64,000 nucleotides of DNA from Thalassolituus oleivorans MIL-1 (GTDB lineage Bacteria; Pseudomonadota; Gammaproteobacteria; Pseudomonadales; Oceanobacteraceae): positions 2,188,883 to 2,252,882 of the forward strand of contig NC_020888.1 of the NCBI RefSeq assembly GCF_000355675.1, written 5' to 3'. This document shows, piece by piece, positions 31,651 to 40,307 of this stretch (positions are counted from its first letter, which is position 1; every line of letters begins with the position of its first letter). Both the position numbers and the translations under genes were made by a program. The notes under the pieces were generated by a model. It searched no databases and was not told the origin of the DNA. It was given only the letters and a program-made list of their open reading frames with translations.

Positions 31651-32162
31651 TTTGCATCCCCCGATTTCGCTGTCCCCATCGCTTGGCCTATACGCATAAA
31701 GGCGGCGGCACAGGTTGCTACTAAATCACCTGTTAAGCCTTCAGATTCTGCATTCGCAACAGCCTCCGCGTAAGTTTTCCCTTGAATGACATCGCAACGA
31801 GTGAATACAACGCTGCTCGAAATCCGGGTCACCTTTGCCACGGCGAATAAATCCAAACCTGCTGTCGCGGCTTTCATATAATCAACCCGTAAATCCAGTG
31901 TCGGACACAACTCATGTCCAGGCAAAAAGGTAAATACGCCAGTACCACAAGCGGTGTCCATTAAGGTCGTCAAACTGCCCCCATGCACCGTACCCGTTAA
32001 TGGATTACCAACGATACTTGGGCTGTAAGGCAAGCGCATCACCAAGATTTGATCATCAACAAACTCAATGGTCATTCCTAGTAATTTACAATGGGGTAAC
32101 ACGGGTAAGAAGCGCGCGGCTTTCTCCGTATTGGCGATATGTTTTTCCTGCATATTACTCAT
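31647..32162 (-). CDS. PaaI-type hot-dog thioesterase (first of pair)
   Basis: This is a single hot-dog-fold acyl-CoA thioesterase of 171 residues. The family motif is PLTGTVHGGSLTTLMDTACGTG, where the HGG loop and Asp take part in catalysis, followed by LDLRVDYMKAA. I start at ATG 32162 behind GGAG; upstream in-frame codons are not needed. It is paired with a diverged paralogue downstream. Aromatic or medium-chain acyl-CoA substrates are possible but cannot be read from the sequence. Confidence 0.85.
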   Translation of the reverse strand: MSNMQEKHIANTEKAARFLPVLPHCKLLGMTIEFVDDQILVMRLPYSPSIVGNPLTGTVHGGSLTTLMDTACGTGVFTFLPGHELCPTLDLRVDYMKAATAGLDLFAVAKVTRISSSVVFTRCDVIQGKTYAEAVANAESEGLTGDLVATCAAAFMRIGQAMGTAKSGDAK

Positions 32163-32444
32163 AATTACTCCGACAATGCGGGCTAGCACCAATAAGCGTT
32201 ATTGCACCAGACTAGCAGTTCTCCGTTAGAAGAATCGTGGTGGCGCAAATGGTGAGCTTTCGATATGGGTCGTTATACCCGAATTTCCTTTAATCACAAT
32301 GAACAAAACGCACACGATGACTAACATAAATGCTCAGAACAATCTTTTCCATCTGAGCAATGTAGTCACTACTAGCCTTATGCTCATTTTTATTGCTTCA
32401 ATACGGGTTATTGAAAACCAGACCCAGTGAATGAGTAAGACACT

Positions 32445-33260
32445 ATGCAAAAATTTGATCATTACTATCAGGCCGCAGAAACTCAGGCAGATATCACATT
32501 AGATGGGTCGTGGGGACAAGGTAAAACCACGTTTGGTGGAATGTCTGCAGCACTGGCTTTAGCCGCTATCGAAGCTGCAATAGATTCCGATAGTGACAAG
32601 CCGTTACGCTCTGTCAGCGTTAGTTTTTGTGGTCCCTTACAAACGGAAGTGCCTTTCAATATCGCAACACAATCTTTACGCCAAGGCCGTTCGGTGAGCC
32701 ATTGGCAAGCCCAAGTACACCAAAATGACGAATGCTGCACCGTCATCAATGCCTGTTATGGCAGTACGCGGAACTCGGACATCGTTGTCAGTCCAGCCAA
32801 CCAAAATTGCGGCGAGGCTGGTTCGGGGCAAAAGCTACCTTACATTGCCGGAATGACACCCGAATTCGTTAAGCACATTGACTTTACCTATGTTAGCGGT
32901 GGTATCCCATTTACCAACAGTCCACACGACCATGTTCATGGTTGGATGCGGTTTAGCGATTGCGATACCCAAATTACCGATGCACATTTACTCGCGCTGA
33001 TTGATGCTTGGCCGCCGACAACCTTGCAAAAGCTAAAGCGTGTTGCACCTTGTGCCAGCGTTACTTGGAACGTTGAAATGATCACACCATTAGCCGATTT
33101 AGCCAAACCCATAGAAGGCAAAGACTGGTTGTATTACGAAGCTGACATACGTGAGGCCCACGGCGGCTACGCACATACAGAAGCGCGTATTTTCTCAGCA
33201 GATGGCGCCCTGCTCGCCCTAAGTCGTCAGCTCGTTGTGGTCTATGACCGCCGTGACTAG
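32445..33260 (+). CDS. Acyl-CoA thioesterase, TesB-like double hot-dog
   Basis: The 271-residue protein has two tandem hot-dog domains, as in the TesB/acyl-CoA thioesterase II-like family. The N-terminal domain shows WGQGKTTFGGMSAALALAAIEA followed by LRSVSVSFCGPL. The C-terminal domain shows DAHLLALIDAWPP and EADIREAHGGYAHTEARIF. It would release free fatty acid from acyl-CoA in the cytoplasm. It is transcribed divergently from the PaaI pair across a 282-base gap where I see no specific site. Confidence 0.85.
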   Translation: MQKFDHYYQAAETQADITLDGSWGQGKTTFGGMSAALALAAIEAAIDSDSDKPLRSVSVSFCGPLQTEVPFNIATQSLRQGRSVSHWQAQVHQNDECCTVINACYGSTRNSDIVVSPANQNCGEAGSGQKLPYIAGMTPEFVKHIDFTYVSGGIPFTNSPHDHVHGWMRFSDCDTQITDAHLLALIDAWPPTTLQKLKRVAPCASVTWNVEMITPLADLAKPIEGKDWLYYEADIREAHGGYAHTEARIFSADGALLALSRQLVVVYDRRD

Positions 33261-33405
33261 CAAATTGACGTATTCTTCCATAGGCTTGCGCCAAACTTAC
33301 GATTCATAGTCGTTACAGACTGCAAAAAGTTACCGTAATAAAGTTGCCCATATGGTTAGGGGCAACTATTACTTACTCATGCTTTTGCAACTTTGAATCC
33401 AATCT

Positions 33406-33780
33406 ATGACGATCAACATACTTATTTGTGACGACTCCAGCTTTGCTCGTAAACAAATGGCGCGAGCGATTCCGAGCGGTTGGGACGTAGAAGTCCACTT
33501 CGCCTGCGACGGCGTTGAAGGTGTAGAAGCCATCAGCAAAGGGCTCGGTGAAGTGGTATTTCTTGATCTGACGATGCCAAATCTCGATGGATATGGAGTG
33601 CTCGAAACCATCCGACAACGCGATTTACCGGCAATGGTTATCGTCGTATCTGGCGATATTCAACCTGATGCACAAGAGCGAGTTCGCAAACTCGGTGCTA
33701 TGGCCTTTATCAAGAAACCCATAGATGCCGACAAGGCCCGCCAAGTGCTGGTTGAGTACGGCATTATGACTGAGGCTTGA
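33406..33780 (+). CDS. CheY-like response regulator
   Basis: This is a stand-alone receiver domain of 124 residues. The acidic pocket is ICDDSS, the phospho-acceptor Asp is in VVFLDLTMPNLDG (about 48), with Thr/Ser in IVVSGD and Lys in FIKKPI. No output domain is attached, as in CheY. The CheC-like gene begins one base after the stop, so the two are coupled and the CheC protein is its likely phosphatase partner. No clear ribosome site is seen before the ATG. Confidence 0.94.
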   Translation: MTINILICDDSSFARKQMARAIPSGWDVEVHFACDGVEGVEAISKGLGEVVFLDLTMPNLDGYGVLETIRQRDLPAMVIVVSGDIQPDAQERVRKLGAMAFIKKPIDADKARQVLVEYGIMTEA

Positions 33781-33781
33781 T

Positions 33782-34396
33782 ATGAGTGCTGCGCACGAAA
33801 TACTCAACGAAGATCAACGCGACTGTTATCAAGAATTGACCAACGTTGCTATGGGGCAAGCTGCCGATCGCCTAGCACGACTGCTAGACGCCTATGTCGT
33901 GCTGCCCATTCCAAGGGTCAATATTATTGAATGCAGCGACCTGCATATGGCAATTCAAGATGCCGAAACCGATTCCGCTGTCTCAGCCGTATGCCAAGGG
34001 TTTATTGGTTCCGGTATTGCTGGTGAAGCATTACTACTCTTCAACGACACCAGTTTTGCCGACCTCGCCAAACTTATGAGTTACACCGGTCCACTTAACC
34101 GCCAAGCCGAGTTGGAACTCCTGATGGATGTGAGTTCAATTTTGATTGGTGCCTGTACTCATGGTATCGGCGAACAACTAGAAATTCACTTTACCCAAGG
34201 GCATCCCGTCGTTTTAGGGCAGCACTGTAAAGTCGATGACATATTAAAAAGTGGCAATCAACAATGGCAGCGTACGCTGGCAATCGAAATCCACTACACC
34301 ATCGAACATGTGAACATTGAATGCGACCTGCTACTGCTGTTTACCGAAGATTCTGTAGCACGCCTCAATCAAAAAATTGATTTCTTATTGGACTAA
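33782..34396 (+). CDS. CheC/CheX-like phosphatase
   Basis: CheC-type proteins dephosphorylate CheY-P. The 204-residue protein has a first active-site motif that fits D-x3-E-x2-N-x22-P: DCYQELTN near residues 14-21, with the Pro in VVLPIP. The second repeat (ELLMDVSSILIGA, about 117-129) has Asp and Ser where the Glu and Asn would be, so only one site looks intact. GAGG precedes the ATG. It lies between the receiver and the diguanylate-cyclase-like gene. Confidence 0.88.
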   Translation: MSAAHEILNEDQRDCYQELTNVAMGQAADRLARLLDAYVVLPIPRVNIIECSDLHMAIQDAETDSAVSAVCQGFIGSGIAGEALLLFNDTSFADLAKLMSYTGPLNRQAELELLMDVSSILIGACTHGIGEQLEIHFTQGHPVVLGQHCKVDDILKSGNQQWQRTLAIEIHYTIEHVNIECDLLLLFTEDSVARLNQKIDFLLD

Positions 34397-34399
34397 TGC

Positions 34400-35368
34400 A
34401 TGAGCGAAACCCATATTGAAATCGGCGATATCCATTGGCTGATGGATATACTACAAAATATTGATGTTGGGCTAGTCGTGTTAGATCGCGACTACAACAT
34501 CCATGTGTGGAATGGCTTTATGGAAAGTCATAGCGCCATCAGTCCGCAGAAGGCCAAAGGACAAAATCTCTTTAAATTATTTGAAGAAATTCCTGAAGCG
34601 TGGTTTCGGCAAAAATCCGAACCGGTATTTCAACTAAAAACTCGCACCTTCACCATTTGGGAGCAGCGCCCCTACTTATTTCGCTTTAAAAACTCGCGGC
34701 CGATCACCGGCCGTACGGCGTTTATGTTCCAAAACACGAGTATTATTCCACTAGAATCTCTCGACCGGCAGGTAAATCATATTTGCGTCATTATTTATGA
34801 CGTAACTGATATTGCTGTCAGTCGTGCCGACGTGAAAAATGCGAATAAGACACTGACCGAAATTCAAAGCAAAGACCCGTTAACGGGTTTATGGAATCGC
34901 GCTGGTTGGGAACCTCAGTTAATACAGCAATTTAACGAATGCCAAGCAGCCGGAAATGAATGCAGCTTAGTCACCTTCGACTTAGATAATTTTCGTGCCT
35001 ATAACGGTCACTTCGGCCACCAGCAAGGTGATCAAGTGCTTAGTAATATTGGGAAATTACTCGAAAAAGCCGTTGGTCTACGTTTATCAGCTCGCCTCGG
35101 TGGTGAGGTTTTCGGGCTGCTGCTTCCCGGCCAAAACGGTGAGCAAGCAACGGCGACGGCGGAGAAACTCCGCCGCGCAGTGTTATTATTAAATTCCGGA
35201 AATGACACCCCAAATATCCCCAAGATAACCGCTAGTTTTGGCGTAGCTTCATTAGCAAAAGACACTCATAGTGCTCATGAATGGTTACAAAGCGCAGATA
35301 AGGCGCTTTACCATGCAAAGGAAAGTGGCCGCAATCAAACAACCCTCTATCAGCACCGGCCCAGCTAA
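34400..35368 (+). CDS. PAS-GGDEF protein with a degenerate GGDEF signature
   Basis: The 322-residue cytoplasmic protein has an N-terminal PAS domain (about 10-145; VGLVVLDRDYNIHVWNG), then a GGDEF domain (about 160-318; DPLTGLWNRAGW, TFDLDNFRAYNGHFGHQQGD). GGDEF domains make cyclic di-GMP from GTP. Here the signature reads GGEVF (about 233-237): the fourth position, normally Glu, is Val, and the usual FK after DxD is FR. Activity is therefore uncertain and it may be a sensor or weak cyclase. It starts three bases after the CheC-like stop and completes a three-gene operon. Confidence 0.9.
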   Translation: MSETHIEIGDIHWLMDILQNIDVGLVVLDRDYNIHVWNGFMESHSAISPQKAKGQNLFKLFEEIPEAWFRQKSEPVFQLKTRTFTIWEQRPYLFRFKNSRPITGRTAFMFQNTSIIPLESLDRQVNHICVIIYDVTDIAVSRADVKNANKTLTEIQSKDPLTGLWNRAGWEPQLIQQFNECQAAGNECSLVTFDLDNFRAYNGHFGHQQGDQVLSNIGKLLEKAVGLRLSARLGGEVFGLLLPGQNGEQATATAEKLRRAVLLLNSGNDTPNIPKITASFGVASLAKDTHSAHEWLQSADKALYHAKESGRNQTTLYQHRPS

Positions 35369-35444
35369 TTTGGCCACAAAGGCCATTGTGACTTCTATCA
35401 ACAGGCGTTAACGTGGCGCACTTAATTAATCACCATTGTGCGTT

Positions 35445-36458
35445 ATGTCTGCCCAAGTAATTTCTCGCTTATTTATTGACCCGCCGCTTCGCGGAGCGAC
35501 TCATTTTGGTTTTGACCGCAAAGAAATATTGGGGTTAGCCGGACTAAGCACCGATGCCCTCGACAACTGCAAAGCTGGGTTAGACGCCCAAAGCTATAGC
35601 CAGTTAATGATAGCGATCTGGAAACATTGTAACGACGAGTGCATGGGCTTTGCCCCGACTCCTGTTCGCTTTGGTACATTTGCGATGATGGCTAAGGCCG
35701 TCATTTCCTGTACATCGCTTGATCATGCCCTACATAGAGCACAGCGTTTTTACAGCTTAGTTGCTGGCGCGCCCGGTATACGCATAGAAAAGAGTGAGCA
35801 CCTTGCTCGAATCGTCATTGAACACAATCCTTCATTCGATCCGGATCGTTTTCTCAGTGAATCCCTACTCGCGGTCTGGCATCGCTTTAGTAGCTGGCTT
35901 GTAGGTCAAGGTATTCCATTGCTATCGGTTAGTTGTGCATACCCTAAACCTCAACATGCAGCCTTGTATCAAACGGTTTTTGCCACGCCAATTAACTTTG
36001 ATGCGGATGCAACGGCATTAATCGTACCTGCGCGTGTTTTAGATTTAGCCATTATTCAAACGCCAGCGAGTTTACGCGCTTTTTTGCAGCACTCACCTGC
36101 GGATTTTTTAGCACGGCCAAACCCGCATCAAAGCATGACTGGGCGGGTACGTAAGCTGTTGCAACAATCACAGCCAAATAACTTACCTAGCCTTAATCAA
36201 GCCGCGGATACTCTCGGTACATCGGCAGCCACCCTAAGACGCCGCCTTGCTGCAGAGCAAATATCCTATCAACAATTGAAAGATGCCTTTCGCCAACAAG
36301 AGGCTTCGCGCTTGCTTGCCCAGAGTGATACCTGCATTCGCGACATTGCAGATTACCTTGGTTTCACTGAAAGCAGTGCATTTCAACGGGCATATCGTAA
36401 ATGGACGGGGGTAACTCCTGGTAGTTACCGCGCAAATCAGAGAAAGGCTTCGCAATAA
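35445..36458 (+). CDS. AraC-family transcriptional regulator
   Basis: The 337-residue protein has an N-terminal Arabinose_bd-type effector domain of the OruR/ArgR-like subgroup (about 15-205) and a C-terminal AraC double helix-turn-helix (LNQAADTLGTSAATLRRRL...IRDIADYLGFTESSAFQRAYRKWTGVTPGSYR). I take ATG 35445; an upstream TTG would add three codons. No clear ribosome site is present. It is preceded by the signalling operon and followed by the hybrid kinase, with no obvious metabolic target beside it. The effector is unknown. Confidence 0.9.
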   Translation: MSAQVISRLFIDPPLRGATHFGFDRKEILGLAGLSTDALDNCKAGLDAQSYSQLMIAIWKHCNDECMGFAPTPVRFGTFAMMAKAVISCTSLDHALHRAQRFYSLVAGAPGIRIEKSEHLARIVIEHNPSFDPDRFLSESLLAVWHRFSSWLVGQGIPLLSVSCAYPKPQHAALYQTVFATPINFDADATALIVPARVLDLAIIQTPASLRAFLQHSPADFLARPNPHQSMTGRVRKLLQQSQPNNLPSLNQAADTLGTSAATLRRRLAAEQISYQQLKDAFRQQEASRLLAQSDTCIRDIADYLGFTESSAFQRAYRKWTGVTPGSYRANQRKASQ

Positions 36459-36569
36459 CCATCACTTAGTTCCATCAAAGTCAGGTAGATTACACTTGCC
36501 CAAACGATGACAGCGGTAGAATCAGGCTATAAACTGATTAAACTATCAATTTTGCCGAGATAAGTTCGA

Positions 36570-39254
36570 ATGCAACTTGTGCTGTTTGTTTTATTATTAC
36601 TGGTTACAACAGCACCGACGCAGGCTCTTACACTAGAACCAAGTATTTCTGGCAATTTACTCGGACGCCAACTCGACGCTTGGGAAGAAGTCACACCATT
36701 AACTAATCCGCAAGATATCCAGCAGCAAGTTTTCGACTGGCAGCCGCAAACGGCACAAATCCCCAACCCTGGCATCACACGTCATCCTATCTGGTATCGT
36801 CTGCAAGTCGATGTTCCAACGCCTTATGATCAATGGTCGGCGTTAATTGGGTATGCACTGATCGACAAACTGGATGTATTCGTATTCCAGCAAGACACTC
36901 TCATAGGGCAATACGAACTGGGCGATCACCTGCCTTATGAACAACGCTTAGTTAATGATCTTGAGTTTCAAGTGCCTTTAGATTTCTCAAGCACAGGTAA
37001 TTACACCTTGTATTTTCGAATTGAGAACTCTGGTATGTTGCAATTTCCGCTCAGCTTATGGACACAAGCTGAATTAAAAAATCACTCGCAAAATCGTGAC
37101 ATCGTTCTCGGCATTTATATTGGTTTCTTAGTTGCCATCGGTATCTATAACTTTGCACTCTACATTGCCATTCGACGTCGTTACATACTGTATTTTGTTT
37201 CTTTTTTATCCAGCTACACGATTTTCTTTATCGCCTTATTCGGTATGGGATACCGCTATATCTGGCCAGATTTCCCTTGGTTTGAAGAACGAGCAACCAT
37301 CTTCATGTCGTCATTCTGTCTACTCTTTGCATCATTATTTTCTTCGGAATTTCTAGACGCAAAGCCGCGTTTTCCCAAGGTGGTAAAGGCGATGAAGAAT
37401 TTGGCCATCGCATTATCAATAGTTGCAATTATAGCCACACAAATACCTGATTACCCCGACGCAATTTCAGTGATGATGACTCTGGCACTAATCATTCCTA
37501 TTCTGTTAATCATAGTCACTACGATGGCGGGACTATCTCAACGCGGTTCAGGAAGACTATATATTATCGGCCTGTATTTAATGGCTTTGGCGATTATTCT
37601 GCACGACCTAAGTCGTCAAGGAATTATTCCTATGTCACTGCCATTGCAATATGTATCTCATATTGGTGCTGCTGGGCTAATTCTGGTGCATAGTCTTGCC
37701 ATTGTTTGGCGTTTAGGTGAACAACGTTTGGCCTTAATTAAAAGCCAGCGCGCCATGTTAAAAGCGCAAGAAGAATCGATAAACTCGCAAAAAAGATTGC
37801 AAGAAGCCGTAAAAAATCGCAATCAAAGTGAAGCCGACAACCGCGCAAAATCGGCATTTATGGCAATGATGAGCCACGAAATTCGCACTCCACTTAATGG
37901 AGTACTCGGTATGGTTGAATTACTCCAGCACACGCTCTTAGATCAGCAACAGCGCCAGTATATCGACACCATCGCTGATTCTGGTGAATCCTTACTCAGT
38001 ATTCTCAATGATATTCTAGATCTTTCTAAAATTGAGTCGGGCAAATTACAAATAGAACACCGGCCGCTAGACCTTCACGAGCTGATCAACAACGCTTTAA
38101 TGCTCTACAGTCGTCAAAGCCGCGAAAAAAAGTTATTACTGGTCGCAAACATTCATCCTCCCTTATTCCGCACTATCATCGCGGATGAATTACGACTCAA
38201 GCAGATATTGCTCAACTTTATCAGTAACGCCATTAAATTTACGCAACATGGCCATGTCTGTGTCAGTGCAGAAATTGCTAATAATGATTTAATACTAACC
38301 GTCACAGATACAGGTATCGGTATAGACAAAGAGTACATTACACGGTTATTCGATAGTTTTTCTCAAGCCGACATTTCGACTTCCCGCACCCACGGTGGAA
38401 CCGGACTAGGACTGGCAATTTGTAAACGTCTAGCCGATGCCATGGGAGCTAAAATTCAAGTTAGCAGTTCCATTGGTGAGGGGGCTAGCTTTCGTCTGCA
38501 GCTACCCAATGTAATGCCTGCCGACAAAATAGATCTCCCTTCATTAAGCTATAGCCACTTTCACTTACAATTAAATAATCCAATCGAGCAGAGTACAGTC
38601 AGCGACTTTTTGTTAGCGCTAGGTATGCACGCAGAAAACCAGCACAGCACTAATAATGTGGTATTAATAACCGATTCGCCCGACAATCGCCCTCGCGGTT
38701 ATTCCAGCTCACTATTGTTAGTCGACGAGCACTGGTCACGCTTCTCTTCAGACATTCAATTGCAACGTCCACTACGTACCACTGAATTATTGAATGCTCT
38801 ACTACGATTGCAGCAAAAGCAGCTACTTGAGCAAGAACATTGTTCAAATGAATCCCCACCTGTGATCTGGATTGCTGAGGACAATTTTGTAAATCAAAAA
38901 GTGATCGGCGGCCTGCTAAAACACTTAGGGGTAACCTATCGAGTGTTCGACAACGGCCAGGAGTTATTTGAGACCTATAAACTCAGTCACGAAAAGCCTG
39001 ATTTAATTCTGATGGATTGTGAAATGCCAATCATGGATGGCTTCGAAGCAACCGTTAATATTCGCTCAACAGAAGCCACCAATAATTGGCATCGAGCTCC
39101 CATCATTGCTTTAACCGCCCACCCTGCTCGAGACCTAGAGGATCAAGCCAAAGAAAGCGGAATGGACGGTATTATCAGCAAACCTATTCGCAAAGAAGCC
39201 CTCCACCGCCTGTGCCAGCAATGGTCACCGAACAAGAAAACGCCTCTTATTTGA
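36570..39254 (+). CDS. Hybrid sensor histidine kinase (7TMR-DISM)
   Basis: This inner-membrane hybrid kinase has 894 residues. In order there are a signal peptide, a periplasmic 7TMR-DISMED2 sensor (about 25-175), seven membrane helices (about 185-385), a coiled-coil linker, HisKA with the phospho-His in MMSHEIRTPLNG (about 435), HATPase_c (NFISNAIKFT, DTGIGI, GGTGLGLAI), a degenerate middle region (about 650-740), and a receiver with Asp in LILMDCEMPIMDG (about 817). The DISMED2 fold often senses carbohydrates or small ligands. No dedicated response regulator gene lies beside it. Confidence 0.93.
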   Translation: MQLVLFVLLLLVTTAPTQALTLEPSISGNLLGRQLDAWEEVTPLTNPQDIQQQVFDWQPQTAQIPNPGITRHPIWYRLQVDVPTPYDQWSALIGYALIDKLDVFVFQQDTLIGQYELGDHLPYEQRLVNDLEFQVPLDFSSTGNYTLYFRIENSGMLQFPLSLWTQAELKNHSQNRDIVLGIYIGFLVAIGIYNFALYIAIRRRYILYFVSFLSSYTIFFIALFGMGYRYIWPDFPWFEERATIFMSSFCLLFASLFSSEFLDAKPRFPKVVKAMKNLAIALSIVAIIATQIPDYPDAISVMMTLALIIPILLIIVTTMAGLSQRGSGRLYIIGLYLMALAIILHDLSRQGIIPMSLPLQYVSHIGAAGLILVHSLAIVWRLGEQRLALIKSQRAMLKAQEESINSQKRLQEAVKNRNQSEADNRAKSAFMAMMSHEIRTPLNGVLGMVELLQHTLLDQQQRQYIDTIADSGESLLSILNDILDLSKIESGKLQIEHRPLDLHELINNALMLYSRQSREKKLLLVANIHPPLFRTIIADELRLKQILLNFISNAIKFTQHGHVCVSAEIANNDLILTVTDTGIGIDKEYITRLFDSFSQADISTSRTHGGTGLGLAICKRLADAMGAKIQVSSSIGEGASFRLQLPNVMPADKIDLPSLSYSHFHLQLNNPIEQSTVSDFLLALGMHAENQHSTNNVVLITDSPDNRPRGYSSSLLLVDEHWSRFSSDIQLQRPLRTTELLNALLRLQQKQLLEQEHCSNESPPVIWIAEDNFVNQKVIGGLLKHLGVTYRVFDNGQELFETYKLSHEKPDLILMDCEMPIMDGFEATVNIRSTEATNNWHRAPIIALTAHPARDLEDQAKESGMDGIISKPIRKEALHRLCQQWSPNKKTPLI

Positions 39255-39272
39255 TCGATTTATATCAAATAA
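39247..39272. terminator. A/T-rich inverted repeat at a convergent gene end
   Basis: TTATTTGAT and ATCAAATAA form a 9-bp stem around an 8-base loop. It overlaps the last codons of both the hybrid kinase and prephenate dehydratase genes, which end ten bases apart. Confidence 0.5.
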
Positions 39273-40113
39273 AAGCTGCTCGACTGCGATGACTATGAGC
39301 GGGATAACTGCCCAGAATTCTCAACTCGCGTGCGAAATACGCTAACTCTTCTAAGGCATTAGCAACGTTGGTTTGTTGTGGATGCCCATGAATATCCACA
39401 TGAAAGTGGCTCGCGTGCATAGTGCCACCATCCATATAGCTTTCTAGCTTTATCATATTGACATTATTCGTCGCAAAACCGCCCAATGCTTTGTAAAGAG
39501 CAGCCGGAATATTCCGTACAGAAAACAATAAACTAGTGATGTACTTAGCATCTGGAATAAAGGTTTGATGCTCCTCTCGTTGGCTAAAAACGAGAAAGCG
39601 AGTGGTATTGCCGGTCACATCTTGAAAGTTCTCTTGCACTATATCCAAGCCATACAACTCGCCAGCTAATGCTGAAGCAATCGCTCCCGCCTGACGATTA
39701 TTTCCCTGACTCAATACTTGTGCAGACTTAGCCGTATCGACCGCTGCAACAGCCTTAATATTCAAACTATGCAGGCGCTGGTAACACTGCGCCAAAGCTT
39801 GAGGATGCGAAGATACTTCGCGAATATCTTCTAATCGAACACCCGGTAGAGCCAATAAGCAATGATTAACAGGCTCAAAATGCTCGGCAGTAACAAACAA
39901 CTGGGTCTTAGGTATCAGGCGATAGATTTCTTCCACACGCCCCGCCGTAGAATTCTCCAGTGGAATCATGGCGCGGTCGGCCAAACCTTGACTAACCATA
40001 TTCATGGCAGAAAAAAAGTCTTCACAAGCAACGGCTTCCCATTCGGGAAAAACGTGGCTGCACGCTAAATGCGAATAAGCACCCTGAGTTCCCTGATAAG
40101 CAACACGTTGCAT
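39265..40113 (-). CDS. pheA: Prephenate dehydratase (monofunctional)
   Basis: This enzyme converts prephenate to phenylpyruvate in phenylalanine synthesis. The 282-residue protein has the PDT domain (VAYQGTQGAYSHLA; MIPLENSTAGRV; DVTGNTTRFLVFS, with the catalytic Thr-Arg-Phe) and a C-terminal ACT domain. No chorismate mutase domain is attached, unlike E. coli or Pseudomonas PheA. The ACT motif usually read as ESRP is ESYM here, a form I associate with alphaproteobacterial enzymes. I start at ATG 40113 (MQRVAYQG) behind GGAG; the longer frame to 40158 adds an unlikely leader. Confidence 0.93.
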   Translation of the reverse strand: MQRVAYQGTQGAYSHLACSHVFPEWEAVACEDFFSAMNMVSQGLADRAMIPLENSTAGRVEEIYRLIPKTQLFVTAEHFEPVNHCLLALPGVRLEDIREVSSHPQALAQCYQRLHSLNIKAVAAVDTAKSAQVLSQGNNRQAGAIASALAGELYGLDIVQENFQDVTGNTTRFLVFSQREEHQTFIPDAKYITSLLFSVRNIPAALYKALGGFATNNVNMIKLESYMDGGTMHASHFHVDIHGHPQQTNVANALEELAYFARELRILGSYPAHSHRSRAAFI

Positions 40114-40307
40114 AATTTTAACACTCCTTTCGCACCAAATAAGTGCAATCATATTCATTAGTCATTGCACGCACCAATATAATGCATCAATAATCTAAAC
40201 TCATTTTACCAAATGCCATGATCGCATGAAGCCGACGGGACGGCGAGTACTGGCACAGAGACTGCAAGTCCGAAGTATCAATAGGGAAACCGTCACGGAC
40301 AGTCACT

